From contig CAWDTM010000002.1 in NCBI GenBank assembly GCA_963805305.1, positions 248,001 through 312,000 on the forward strand: a stretch of 64,000 bases of DNA. The letters run 5' to 3'. Positions 41,085 through 48,519 of this stretch are shown here, piece by piece (the first letter of the stretch is position 1; each line of letters starts with the position of its first letter). A model generated the notes under the pieces. That model had not been told where the DNA came from and did not search any database. It saw only the letters and a program-made list of their open reading frames with translations. Origin of the DNA: CAVXEH01 sp963805305. GTDB lineage: Bacteria; Chloroflexota; Limnocylindria; QHBO01. Made by a program: the position numbers and the translations under genes.

Positions 41085-43640
41085 ATGCGCCTGAGCGCCC
41101 TCGCCTGGCGGGGCATGGCCGCCCGGCCCCTGCGCACGGCGCTCACCATCCTGGGAATCGCGTTGGGCGTCGCGATCATCTCGGCGACCCTGGTTGCGAA
41201 CCAGGCGGCCACCGACGCGGTGCGCCGGGCGGCCACCGAGCTCTTCGGTCGCGCCGACATCCGGGTGCGCGCCTTCTCCGACGCCGGGCTCACTGCGCGG
41301 GCGGTGACCACGCTGCGAGGGCTCCCCGGCGTCACGGCTGCCGCGGCCGTGACCGAGCGGCGCCTGCAGCTCACGACCCTGCCCGGCCCCGATGAGCAGG
41401 TCTTCAGCGGCATGCTCGTGATCGGCATCGATCCTGCAGACGACCTGGCCGTCCGTGATCCGCACCTCGTTGATGGGAGCTACCTCTCGGCCAGCGGGGG
41501 CAGCGAGGTGCTGGTCAACGGGCAATGGGCGGCCGACCACCACCTCGAGGTGGGGGACCAATTGCTCCTCTCCGGTGCCCAGCCCGGATCCGATCCGCTC
41601 ACCATCGTGGGGCTCCTCGACGACGTCGGGTTCGGCGCGCTGGGCTCGGGTGCCGTGGCGGTGATGCCCCGTGCCACGATCGAGGACCAGCTCGCGGGCG
41701 ACAACACCACGGTCGTCGTGGCGCCGGTCACATCCGTGGACCTCGTCGTCGCTCCCGGCCAGATGGCCGCCGTGCAGGAGGGGCTCGATCGCTCGCTCGA
41801 CGAGCCATTCGTGGTTGAGACCGTCGCCACCGCGACGGCCCAGCTGCAGCGCGCCCAGGAGGGCTTCGCGGGGATCGCGTTCCTCTTCGGCCTGGTGGCG
41901 CTGGCGGTGGGCGGGTTCCTGGTCGCGAACACCATGAGCATGACCCTGAGCGAGCGGAGCCGCGAGATCGGCCTGCTGCGCGCGGCGGGCACCACCGCTC
42001 GCCAGATCGTGGGAATCTTCGGACGCCAGGCGCTGGCGCTCGGCGTCATCGGCTCTGTGCTGGGGATCCTTCTTGGCATTGCCGTGGCCGCCGGGATGAT
42101 CGGGTTCCTGCGCAGCACGCGTGCCGTGCTCATCGATGGGCTGCCGCTCAACCCGCTTTCGCTGCTGCTCGCCCTCGTCGTCGGTGTGGGGGTGACGACG
42201 GCGGCCGCCGGCGTGCCTGCGCTTCTTGCTGCGCGGGTGGGCCCCCTCGACGCCTTGCGGCCGTCACGGCAGCCGGTGCGCAGCCTGAGGGATCGTTTGC
42301 GATGGCTCCTGGCGCTGGAGCTGGTTCTGCTCCTCGTGGGACTGGTGACCTACCCGTTGGCCCGGGGCAGCGGGTCCCTGCCGGCCGTGCTGCTGGCGGT
42401 GGCCGCCCTGGTCGGAGGGGCAGCCGTCACCACGCTGGCCGTCGAGCCACTGAGCCGGGTGGTCGGACGGCCCTTCGAGTGGTTCTTCGGAGCGGAGGGC
42501 CTGCTGGGACGCGCGAACCTGGGCCGTGACCGGGCTCGGAGCGGCCTGACCGTGGGTGCCCTCCTGATCGGGCTGGCGGCCGTGATGGCGCTGGGCACGG
42601 TCGCGGAGACGGCCCGCGGAACGGCGCAGCGCTGGGTCGACTCCGTCCTGCCCGGCGGCTACGGGATCCGGACCGGGATCGCGGTAGGAGTGGCCGACAT
42701 CGGCGACACGCTGAATGCCACGGACGGACTGCGGGTCGCGACGCCCATCGTCGAGTTCGCCGCCGTCGAGGTCCGCGCCTCGCAGCGCACCGAGGTGGCG
42801 GTCGCGGGCGTCGATCCCGAGGTCTACGACGAGACGGGGTCGCTCATCTTCACCAGCGGAGATCGGAGCGCCGCCTTCGACGCGTTGCGGGCGGGCGGGG
42901 CGGTCCTGGTGCCGGCGCCCATCGCGGCCCGGGACGGCCTGGTGGTCGGGGGTGAGCTGATGCTGGGCCTGCCCGGCCAGAAACCCACCGCGTTCCAGGT
43001 CGCGGGGATCGTCGCCTACTCGATCCCGTCCCAGGGCGGCGATGGGGACCTGCTCGTCAGCCTCGCGGATGCAAAGGGGACCTTCAACGCGACCGATGCC
43101 TCGCTCTGGGCGCTGGCGCCAAAACCGGGAGAGGATCCGGCTGCCTTTCGCGCCGCGGTCACCGCCACCGCCGCGACCCTGGCGGCACAGCCCATCACCG
43201 CGTCCGATCTCGCCGGGGACCTGTCCCGATCACTCGATCGGCTCATCGGCCTCTTCGATGCGCTCGCCTTCATCTCCGTGCTCATCGCCGGGCTGGGAAT
43301 CGTGAACACCCTCTCGGTGGGCGTGATCGAGCGCGTCCGCGAGATCGCCATCCTGCGATCACACGGGATGACCGTTCGCCAGGTGCAGGCCATGGTGGTC
43401 GCGGAGGGCGCGATCCTGGGCACCATCGGGGGCCTGGCGGCGGCGGCCCTCGGGCTGCTCGTGGCGTGGATCCTGGTGTCGGTCGGGGCCGTATCGGACT
43501 TCGGCGGCGTTGCCGTCCCCTGGGTCCTCCTGGCGATCATCGTGCTCCTGGGGACGGGCGTCGCCGCCCTCGCCAGCATCTACCCGGCCCGGCTGGCCGC
43601 GCGTCTGCCGATCGTAGGCAGCCTACGGCACTTCGAGTAA
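41085..43640 (+). CDS. FtsX-like ABC permease, double-domain
   Basis: 851 residues. An N-terminal helix (about 15-37), a large exported domain, then FtsX-type helices near 265-385 with L-R-A-A-G-T-T-A-R-Q-I near 295, two more helices around 405-450, a second exported domain, and a final helix trio (about 725-840) with V-R-E-I-A-I-L-R-S-H-G near 751. Such 10-helix arrangements serve lipoprotein or envelope export with a MacB-type ATPase. No membrane fusion protein is adjacent. Confidence 0.9.
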   Translation: MRLSALAWRGMAARPLRTALTILGIALGVAIISATLVANQAATDAVRRAATELFGRADIRVRAFSDAGLTARAVTTLRGLPGVTAAAAVTERRLQLTTLPGPDEQVFSGMLVIGIDPADDLAVRDPHLVDGSYLSASGGSEVLVNGQWAADHHLEVGDQLLLSGAQPGSDPLTIVGLLDDVGFGALGSGAVAVMPRATIEDQLAGDNTTVVVAPVTSVDLVVAPGQMAAVQEGLDRSLDEPFVVETVATATAQLQRAQEGFAGIAFLFGLVALAVGGFLVANTMSMTLSERSREIGLLRAAGTTARQIVGIFGRQALALGVIGSVLGILLGIAVAAGMIGFLRSTRAVLIDGLPLNPLSLLLALVVGVGVTTAAAGVPALLAARVGPLDALRPSRQPVRSLRDRLRWLLALELVLLLVGLVTYPLARGSGSLPAVLLAVAALVGGAAVTTLAVEPLSRVVGRPFEWFFGAEGLLGRANLGRDRARSGLTVGALLIGLAAVMALGTVAETARGTAQRWVDSVLPGGYGIRTGIAVGVADIGDTLNATDGLRVATPIVEFAAVEVRASQRTEVAVAGVDPEVYDETGSLIFTSGDRSAAFDALRAGGAVLVPAPIAARDGLVVGGELMLGLPGQKPTAFQVAGIVAYSIPSQGGDGDLLVSLADAKGTFNATDASLWALAPKPGEDPAAFRAAVTATAATLAAQPITASDLAGDLSRSLDRLIGLFDALAFISVLIAGLGIVNTLSVGVIERVREIAILRSHGMTVRQVQAMVVAEGAILGTIGGLAAAALGLLVAWILVSVGAVSDFGGVAVPWVLLAIIVLLGTGVAALASIYPARLAARLPIVGSLRHFE

Positions 43641-43666
43641 CAACAAGCGAGGAGACAGAGACACCC

Positions 43667-44095
43667 ATGAGCTCGGGACTGCGACCCGCGACCATCGGAC
43701 GGACCTTCGTCGGCCGCCTGCCCACCGACAGTGACCTGGTGGACGAGATCGAGCGCTTCTGCGCGGAGCAGGGGGTTGAGGCCGCCTGGGTGACCGCCGT
43801 CGGGGCGGTCCAGCACCTCGAGTACGCGTTCTACAACCAGGACGCGCTCCGCTACGAGGAGCTTCGGTCTGACAGCCACCATGAGATGGCGGGGTTCGTG
43901 GGTAACGTCTCGCTCCGGGATGGCAGGCCGATGCTGCACGCGCACGCGAGCTTCGGCGACGCACAGGGGTCCGGCGTGACCGGCCACATCCGCGCTGGTA
44001 CGGTCGTCTGGATGGTCGAGGTCGAGATCCACGAGCTCACCGATGTCTCCCTGGTCCGGGAGCACGACGAGCGCACCGGCCTCGCGCTCTGGTAG
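43667..44095 (+). CDS. PPC/DUF296 (PCC) domain protein
   Basis: 142 residues, a single PPC domain: A-W-V-T-A-V-G-A-V-Q near residues 42-51, M-L-H-A-H-A-S-F-G-D near 89-98, and G-H-I-R-A-G-T-V-V-W near 106-115. The fold is trimeric in known structures. Some are fused to AT-hooks in plants, while bacterial stand-alone forms have no agreed function; the conserved histidines may bind a metal. A GGAG element lies 12 nt before ATG 43667. The FtsX gene ends 26 nt upstream. Confidence 0.88.
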   Translation: MSSGLRPATIGRTFVGRLPTDSDLVDEIERFCAEQGVEAAWVTAVGAVQHLEYAFYNQDALRYEELRSDSHHEMAGFVGNVSLRDGRPMLHAHASFGDAQGSGVTGHIRAGTVVWMVEVEIHELTDVSLVREHDERTGLALW

Positions 44096-44162
44096 GGCAG
44101 GGGCGGGAGCCCACCACGCGGGCCAGCGTGGGCGCTCGAGAAGACGCGCCCCGGCCGGGTGA

Positions 44163-44200
44163 GCCTGGTGCCGCCCCGCGTGCGGGGAGCAGCACCAGGC
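44163..44200. terminator. bidirectional hairpin terminator
   Basis: GCCTGGTGC at 44163-44171 pairs with GCACCAGGC at 44192-44200, with inner stem CCCCGC/GCGGGG. It lies between the convergent PPC-domain gene (ends 44095) and lipoprotein gene (ends 44228). It lacks a clear T-tract, but its place and strength fit a shared terminator. Confidence 0.6.
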
Positions 44201-44227
44201 CCGGTCGTGGTGTGCGGGAGCCCCGCG

Positions 44228-44626
44228 TCAGGCGCCGACCGCCGTGCACAGCTCCGTTGCGGAGAGCTGCGCGTTGGCCTGGCACCGCTGCTTGAGGAAG
44301 TCCTCTGCGCCGCTCAGGTCCAGCCCCGGCAGGACGCTCTGGGCGGCGGACTTCCAATCGTCCACCGTGTTGCAGTACTGGATCGTGCCGTCCAGGAGCG
44401 CCTGGCCGCCGGACAGGCTGCTGATGCCTGCAAGGTCCGATGCGGAGATGCTCGTGAAGGCCTCGCTGCAGGTCATGCCCATCCCTGAGTCAGCCGGGGT
44501 GGCCATGGCGTCGGGCGACGCCATCATCGCGTCGGTGGGGGTGGGGGAGGTGGTCGAGCCGGTGTTCGTGCTGCAGGCGGCGAGCAGGAGCGCCAGCAGG
44601 GCTCCGACCGCAAGAATGGTTCGCAT
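44228..44626 (-). CDS. small lipoprotein, unknown function
   Basis: 132 residues. Signal peptide with lipobox L-A-A-C (Cys18) is followed by a Thr/Ser/Asp-rich spacer and a short helical domain with four cysteines (M-T-C-S-E-A-F, I-Q-Y-C-N-T, K-Q-R-C-Q-A and E-L-C-T). These may form two disulfides. GAGGA precedes ATG 44626. No family recognised. The gap 44627-44870 upstream contains no gene and leads into the tRNA-Arg half repeats. Confidence 0.7.
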   Translation of the reverse strand: MRTILAVGALLALLLAACSTNTGSTTSPTPTDAMMASPDAMATPADSGMGMTCSEAFTSISASDLAGISSLSGGQALLDGTIQYCNTVDDWKSAAQSVLPGLDLSGAEDFLKQRCQANAQLSATELCTAVGA

Positions 44627-44870
44627 GAATGGTCCTCGTTGGATGCATGTTGGTTGGTCGCCGCGTCCATCTCGCAAGTCCCGTGCCGACCGCCTGTGGC
44701 GGCGATCTCAGACCGGGCGACGGACCACCCCGGCGTGCGTAGTCGGACATAGGAACCCTCGCCGACCCGCACGTAGGTCACGGTGCGGCGCGGCGTGTTG
44801 CCGGCGTCCTGTGAACAGGCGCCGGTGGGGCAGGGGATGGATGCGCCTCGTCACCGGCGGTCCGGGCCCT

Positions 44871-45026
44871 GTGCAACAATGCGTCGTCTGGTTTTCCGCT
44901 CTGTTTGAGCGTGAAACGCGCGCCCGTAGCTCAGCGGACAGAGCGGATGGCTTCGGACCGGAAACCCGATTGCGGCGTGCCTCTCCTCGTGGGATGCCGA
45001 GCATTTCGGGCCAAGTTATCCGCTGT
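44871..45026 (+). repeat. tRNA-Arg half repeat R1 (tRNA part 44920-44959)
   Basis: It carries the flank and first 40 nt of the tRNA-Arg(UCG) gene that is complete at 49739, identical over those 40 nt, broken after GGACC in the 3' side of the anticodon stem. A conserved tail of ~67 nt (to CGCTGT at 45026) follows. The 141 nt from 44886 to 45026 are identical to R2. This is the left border of the array. Confidence 0.85.
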
Positions 45027-45097
45027 CCCGTCCTCCAGCCTAGGGTGCCAATGTACGGCAAGGGCTCGGCTCGCAAATACTGCCCGAGACCAGCTGG

Positions 45098-45514
45098 TTA
45101 GGGCTCGCCGAGCGTGACGCGCTCCCACCGTGCGCGTGCCTCATCCGGCGCCATCCGGCGTACCTCATCCTCCGACAGGCCAACGGTGTAGATCAGCCTG
45201 GTGACGAGCCAGCCAGGGATGGGCTCGACGGTCGACTGGGTGGGCTGCTCGGGTGAGGATGCGCGCCCAGCCACGACGTCGCGGAAGTGCTCCATCGTGG
45301 TTCGCAGTTGATCGCCGATGATGTGGCTGAGGAGGTCAGGCCCGATCTCGTCGTTGAGGGCATGAGACACCTTGGTGCGCAAGACGGTGCCATCGGCAAG
45401 GATCTTCCGGTAGCGCCAGTGGTCGCCAACCCGGCGTCGGCCCCGCGCAAGATTCGGCACCTCCTCCCAACTGTCCTTCTCGAGGTAGGTTCTCAGGTCG
45501 CGGAAGGTCGGCAA
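45098..45514 (-). CDS. HicA-like toxin candidate
   Basis: 138 residues. The N-terminal ~80 residues (T-F-R-D-L-R-T-Y-L-E-K, then W-E-E-V, then H-W-R-Y-R-K-I-L-A-D-G-T-V-L-R-T-K-V-S-H-A-L) resemble the small dsRBD-like HicA mRNA-interferase fold with a conserved His. The C-terminal ~55 residues are an extension. The TTG start at 45514 is the only fitting start and has no strong ribosome-binding site. It follows the antitoxin-like gene by 6 nt. Toxin identity is inferred from length, fold-like motifs and partnership. Confidence 0.6.
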   Translation of the reverse strand: MPTFRDLRTYLEKDSWEEVPNLARGRRRVGDHWRYRKILADGTVLRTKVSHALNDEIGPDLLSHIIGDQLRTTMEHFRDVVAGRASSPEQPTQSTVEPIPGWLVTRLIYTVGLSEDEVRRMAPDEARARWERVTLGEP

Positions 45515-45520
45515 GGCGAA

Positions 45521-45943
45521 TCAGAGCGACTGACTTGGCTCAGAGAAGATGGCGCCCGCGAGCTGCGCATCGTCGAGCAGCATGGCACGCATCACCCACG
45601 GAACGTGTGGCCGGTGATTGGGAGCCATGCGGACGCGCTCATCGGCCAGGTACTCCTCGATGTATTGCCGCACTTCGTCGATCAAGTCCTCCTTGGCTGA
45701 TTCGAAGTCGGCGCCTCGTCCCCACACCTCGAACTCGGGAAGCCACACTGACACCGTGCTCGGCTCGAAGTAAACGGCAGGGTGGAAGGCGAACGGCTCG
45801 GTTAGCGCGAGCAGATCGTCGCGGCCGATGAGGACCGCCTCTCCAGATCGGCGTCGGGCGATGCGGGTGGGCGCATGAGCAATCGCCGCATCGAAGATGT
45901 CGGCGAACTCATTGCGGGCGTTCGAGTAAACGACGGCGTTCAT
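45521..45943 (-). CDS. Phd/HicB-like antitoxin candidate
   Basis: 140 residues. The N-terminal ~55 residues resemble Phd/YefM (N-A-V-V-Y-S-N-A-R-N-E-F, then R-I-A-R-R-R-S-G-E-A-V-L-I). The middle (F-E-P-S-T-V-S-V-W-L-P-E-F-E-V-W-G-R-G, A-K-E-D-L-I-D-E-V-R-Q-Y-I-E-E-Y-L) resembles the HicB partial RNase H fold. Thus it appears to join two antitoxin types. It is the first gene of a two-gene unit under a TTGACAA/TTGTCAA operator. ATG 45943 fits the Phd start. Confidence 0.65.
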   Translation of the reverse strand: MNAVVYSNARNEFADIFDAAIAHAPTRIARRRSGEAVLIGRDDLLALTEPFAFHPAVYFEPSTVSVWLPEFEVWGRGADFESAKEDLIDEVRQYIEEYLADERVRMAPNHRPHVPWVMRAMLLDDAQLAGAIFSEPSQSL

Positions 45944-45963
45944 AGGGCCAGCATCGCGCCGAG

Positions 45964-45986
45964 TTGACAAGTTGTCAAGTTGTCAA
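45964..45986. promoter_or_regulatory. TA operator: TTGACAA-G-TTGTCAA plus extra half-site
   Basis: A 15-bp palindrome at 45964-45978 is followed by another TTGTCAA at 45980-45986. It lies 20 nt upstream of the antitoxin ATG on the minus strand, where the Phd-like antitoxin would bind. Confidence 0.65.
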
Positions 45987-46043
45987 TTCGCGTGTCCGCC
46001 CGATGCCGGTATGCAAGGCGGATCGGCCAACCATTCTGCTTTC

Positions 46044-46207
46044 CGAGCGCTGTGGCAGAATGGTCCGTCTGGTTTTCCGCTCTGTTTGAGCGTGAAACGC
46101 GCGCCCGTAGCTCAGCGGACAGAGCGGATGGCTTCGGACCGGAAACCCGATTGCGGCGTGCCTCTCCTCGTGGGATGCCGAGCATTTCGGGCCAAGTTAT
46201 CCGCTGT
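46044..46207 (+). repeat. tRNA-Arg half repeat R2 (tRNA part 46101-46140)
   Basis: Same layout as R1. The 141-nt segment 46067-46207 is identical to 44886-45026. The upstream flank CGAGCGCTGTGGCAGAATGG matches the flank of the intact tRNA gene better than R1 does. No gene lies inside it. Confidence 0.85.
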
Positions 46208-46255
46208 GTTTGCCCTCGATCTCACCCTCCGTCCCCAGGCAGCCCCAGGGCGGGG

Positions 46256-47353
46256 TCACTGGAGGGAGGAAACGATCTCGCCTGCAGCCGAGGTCTCGAG
46301 GAGACGCGAGCCAAGCAGATAGACTCGGGCCCGCCGGTCTCCAGACCCGATGAGCCAGCCGCCCGCCACGGCACGGGCCAAGTCTCTGGTCGTGCTCTGC
46401 GGGCTGCGACCAGTAAGCGCGATGTAGTCCGATGCGCGCAGGTGGCGATTGACCCAGGCGAACGCCAGGCCATCGATCATCGACGCCGGGAGGGCGCCCT
46501 CGGAGATGGCTCGCCGGATGGCGATCATGATTTCGCCGAGCCCGCGGATCCGCGCTAGGACGAAATCGGCCGAGTTCAGAAGCGAAGTCAGGAAGTACGA
46601 GACGAACGGGGTAGCGTCATACCCAGGCTCGTACGAACGACCAACTGCCGTGCGAATCGCGGCAAAGTATGCGGTCCGGTCGAGATCCAGCTGGGCATCA
46701 AGGGAGACCAAACCGTCGAGGCCAAAGTCATGGCGGATGAGGATGAACCGCGACACGGCGCGTGCCGTCCGGCCATTGCCGTCGTTGAATGGGTGGATTG
46801 CGACCAGCTCGAGATGGGCGAGAGCCGCCGCCACCAACGGACCGTGTCGCGTCGGAGCCGATGTCAGCCATTGGGAGTATTCGCGCATCAGAGACGGGAC
46901 ATCCCCCGACGGTGGCGTGCTGAAGATGGTCCGCCCAGCGTCGTCGATAACGCGGTTTTCGCCACGTCGGTATTCGCCGGGTGTCAGGAGGGGACTCTGA
47001 CCCCATAGCACCCGCCGATGAATCTCCCGAATGAAGCCTTCATCGGGTCCAATCGCTGGCTTGGCTGCGAGTTCATCGACGAGGGCAAGGGCCTCCCGGG
47101 TCCCGATAACCTCGCGGGCCTCTCGACCGTTCAGCCGGCGTCGTTCACCGCCGGCGAGCAGAGCTTCAACTTCCACGTCGGAGAGGGTGTTGCCCTCGAT
47201 TCGCGTCGTTCCGTGGATGGTCCGTACCCAGGCTCGGTTGCGAAGCCAGCTGGCGTGAGTAGGGTCGATCGGCAGGTTGCGGAACAGCCAGCGGCGCTGA
47301 TCCAGGTCCTCAAGGATCCGCCTGAGGCCACGTGAACGGAGCCGATACCGCAT
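46256..47353 (-). CDS. Fic-domain AMP-transferase-type protein 1
   Basis: 365 residues. The Fic core motif H-P-F-N-D-G-N-G-R-T-A-R is at about residues 187-198, with the catalytic His187. An autoinhibitory T-T-R-I-E-G-N-T motif (about 49-56, Glu53) lies N-terminal, so this is a self-inhibited class II-type Fic protein. A winged-helix-like tail (about 300-360) follows. It probably AMPylates a protein target. ATG 47353 has GGAGGAG 5 nt upstream, so the longer start is not needed. It is the only gene in cassette 2. Confidence 0.9.
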   Translation of the reverse strand: MRYRLRSRGLRRILEDLDQRRWLFRNLPIDPTHASWLRNRAWVRTIHGTTRIEGNTLSDVEVEALLAGGERRRLNGREAREVIGTREALALVDELAAKPAIGPDEGFIREIHRRVLWGQSPLLTPGEYRRGENRVIDDAGRTIFSTPPSGDVPSLMREYSQWLTSAPTRHGPLVAAALAHLELVAIHPFNDGNGRTARAVSRFILIRHDFGLDGLVSLDAQLDLDRTAYFAAIRTAVGRSYEPGYDATPFVSYFLTSLLNSADFVLARIRGLGEIMIAIRRAISEGALPASMIDGLAFAWVNRHLRASDYIALTGRSPQSTTRDLARAVAGGWLIGSGDRRARVYLLGSRLLETSAAGEIVSSLQ

Positions 47354-47382
47354 GCGCTCCTCCCGGTAATTGCGGATATTAT

Positions 47383-47396
47383 TACCGCCCACGGTA
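47383..47396. promoter_or_regulatory. operator-like inverted repeat upstream of Fic 1
   Basis: TACCG-N4-CGGTA sits inside a longer, looser palindrome bounded by TTGCG and CGCAA (about 47370-47405). It is 30 nt upstream of the Fic ATG on the minus strand. Confidence 0.5.
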
Positions 47397-47446
47397 GTAT
47401 TCGCAACCTTTACAGCGTTACGTTCAGACGAGACCATCCCGCTCCT

Positions 47447-47608
47447 CGAGCGCTGTGGCACAATGCGTCGTCTGGTTTTCCGCTCTGTTTGAGCGTGAAA
47501 CGCGCGCCCGTAGCTCAGCGGACAGAGCGGATGGCTTCGGACCAGAAACCCGGCCGCGGTGTGCCCACCCTCCTGCAGCGCCGACCATTTCGCCGAGTTA
47601 TCCGCTGT
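47447..47608 (+). repeat. tRNA-Arg half repeat R3 (tRNA part 47504-47543)
   Basis: The 40-nt tRNA half is identical to the intact gene. The tail is more diverged than in R1, R2 and R4 (GGCCGCGGTGTGCCCACC) but keeps GAAACCCG and GTTATCCGCTGT. The flank ACCATCCCGCT upstream is shared with the intact tRNA gene. Confidence 0.85.
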
Positions 47609-47616
47609 GTCCCCCG

Positions 47617-48033
47617 TCAGTCCGGGAGGAGGAGCAGGGCGTCGACATGGCGCGGTCGGAGGACACCGAAATGGCGATGGTCGAGCGTCGCCAGCTTCGG
47701 CTCATTCAGGCGCTCGACGACTGTCAGCACAGCCGCGTCGACATAGCCAATGTCGGCATCGGCGTACCGGTCGCACAGCTCGGCGATCCGACGATGATCG
47801 TCCGCGCTTAGGTTCACGAGCCCGTACGCTCCGCTCTCGATGTCCGCGAGCAACGCGACGAGCACGCCTGGGTGAAGGCTGCGATGGATGAGGTAGTCCA
47901 CTTCGACGAGCACGGGAGCCGGGATCAGGAGCGGCTCCTCGCTGCTCTCGATCAGGTGCCGACAGCGAGAATGATCGTCATCACTGCGGTCGAGGGAGGC
48001 GTACAGGGGACCGGTATCGAGGATCAGCGCCAC
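47617..48033 (-). CDS. vapC: VapC-family PIN-domain ribonuclease toxin
   Basis: 138 residues, PIN fold. Acidic residues are D6 in L-I-L-D-T-G, E in V-L-V-E-V-D-Y-L near 43, and D in A-D-I-G-Y-V-D-A-A-V near 93-99, forming the Mg2+ site. VapC toxins cut specific RNAs, often tRNAs. The GTG start at 48033 overlaps the antitoxin gene by 10 nt. The stop is 9 nt from the R3 repeat boundary. Confidence 0.9.
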   Translation of the reverse strand: MALILDTGPLYASLDRSDDDHSRCRHLIESSEEPLLIPAPVLVEVDYLIHRSLHPGVLVALLADIESGAYGLVNLSADDHRRIAELCDRYADADIGYVDAAVLTVVERLNEPKLATLDHRHFGVLRPRHVDALLLLPD

Positions 48034-48248
48034 GTGCGCGGCTCAGCCAGCTCGTCGGCCGAGCGGCGAGCGATATCGGCCTTCCCCGACGCACCCGAGC
48101 CGATGCTGCGCGGACGCGGCCGGGCAGTCGCCAGCTTCTCGTCGATGGCCTCGCGCACGATGGTGGCCATCGAGACGCCGCGTTCGGCGGCGAGCCGTCT
48201 CAGCCTTCCCCGGAGTTCGGGTGGAATGGTAAGGGTGGTGCGCTCCAT
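48024..48248 (-). CDS. vapB: VapB-like ribbon-helix-helix antitoxin
   Basis: 74 residues. The first ~45 form a ribbon-helix-helix (M-E-R-T-T-L-T-I-P-P-E-L-R-G-R-L, then G-V-S-M-A-T-I-V-R-E-A-I-D-E-K). The tail wraps the toxin in related pairs. It starts at ATG 48248 and precedes vapC in the usual order. An operator palindrome is at 48272-48288. Confidence 0.88.
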   Translation of the reverse strand: MERTTLTIPPELRGRLRRLAAERGVSMATIVREAIDEKLATARPRPRSIGSGASGKADIARRSADELAEPRTWR

Positions 48249-48271
48249 GGTGCAATGATAGCAGACGATGC

Positions 48272-48288
48272 ATCACCGCACTGGTGAT
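48272..48288. promoter_or_regulatory. VapB operator ATCACC-N5-GGTGAT
   Basis: A perfect 6-bp inverted repeat around GCACT, 24 nt upstream of the vapB ATG on the minus strand. This is the expected position for autoregulation. Confidence 0.6.
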
Positions 48289-48309
48289 CTGGCAGACCAT
48301 ATCGCGGTG

Positions 48310-48473
48310 CGAGCGCTGTGCAACAATGCCTCGTCTGGTTTTCCGCTCGGTTTGAGCGTGAAACGCGCGCCCGTAGCTCAGCGGACAGAGCGGATGGCTT
48401 CGGACCAGAAACCCGATTGCGGTGTGCCTCTCCTCGTGGGACGCGGAGCATTTCGGGCCGAGTTATCCGCTGT
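48310..48473 (+). repeat. tRNA-Arg half repeat R4 (tRNA part 48367-48406)
   Basis: Same layout. The 40-nt tRNA half is again identical. The tail differs from R1 at a few bases (ACCAGAAACCC, GGTGTGCC, GACGCGGAG). Like R1 it begins with a TGTGCAACAATG variant of the flank. Confidence 0.85.
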
Positions 48474-48519
48474 GTCTGCCACCTGTAGGAGCCTCCCGCG
48501 CGCGGGCCCGCCAAGCGCT

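Noticed and set aside
44960..48473. Integron attC sites at cassette borders
   Set aside because: GTTATCC in the tail does not match the GTTRRRY core, there is no paired RYYYAAC, and no integron integrase is present. The repeats are tRNA-derived.
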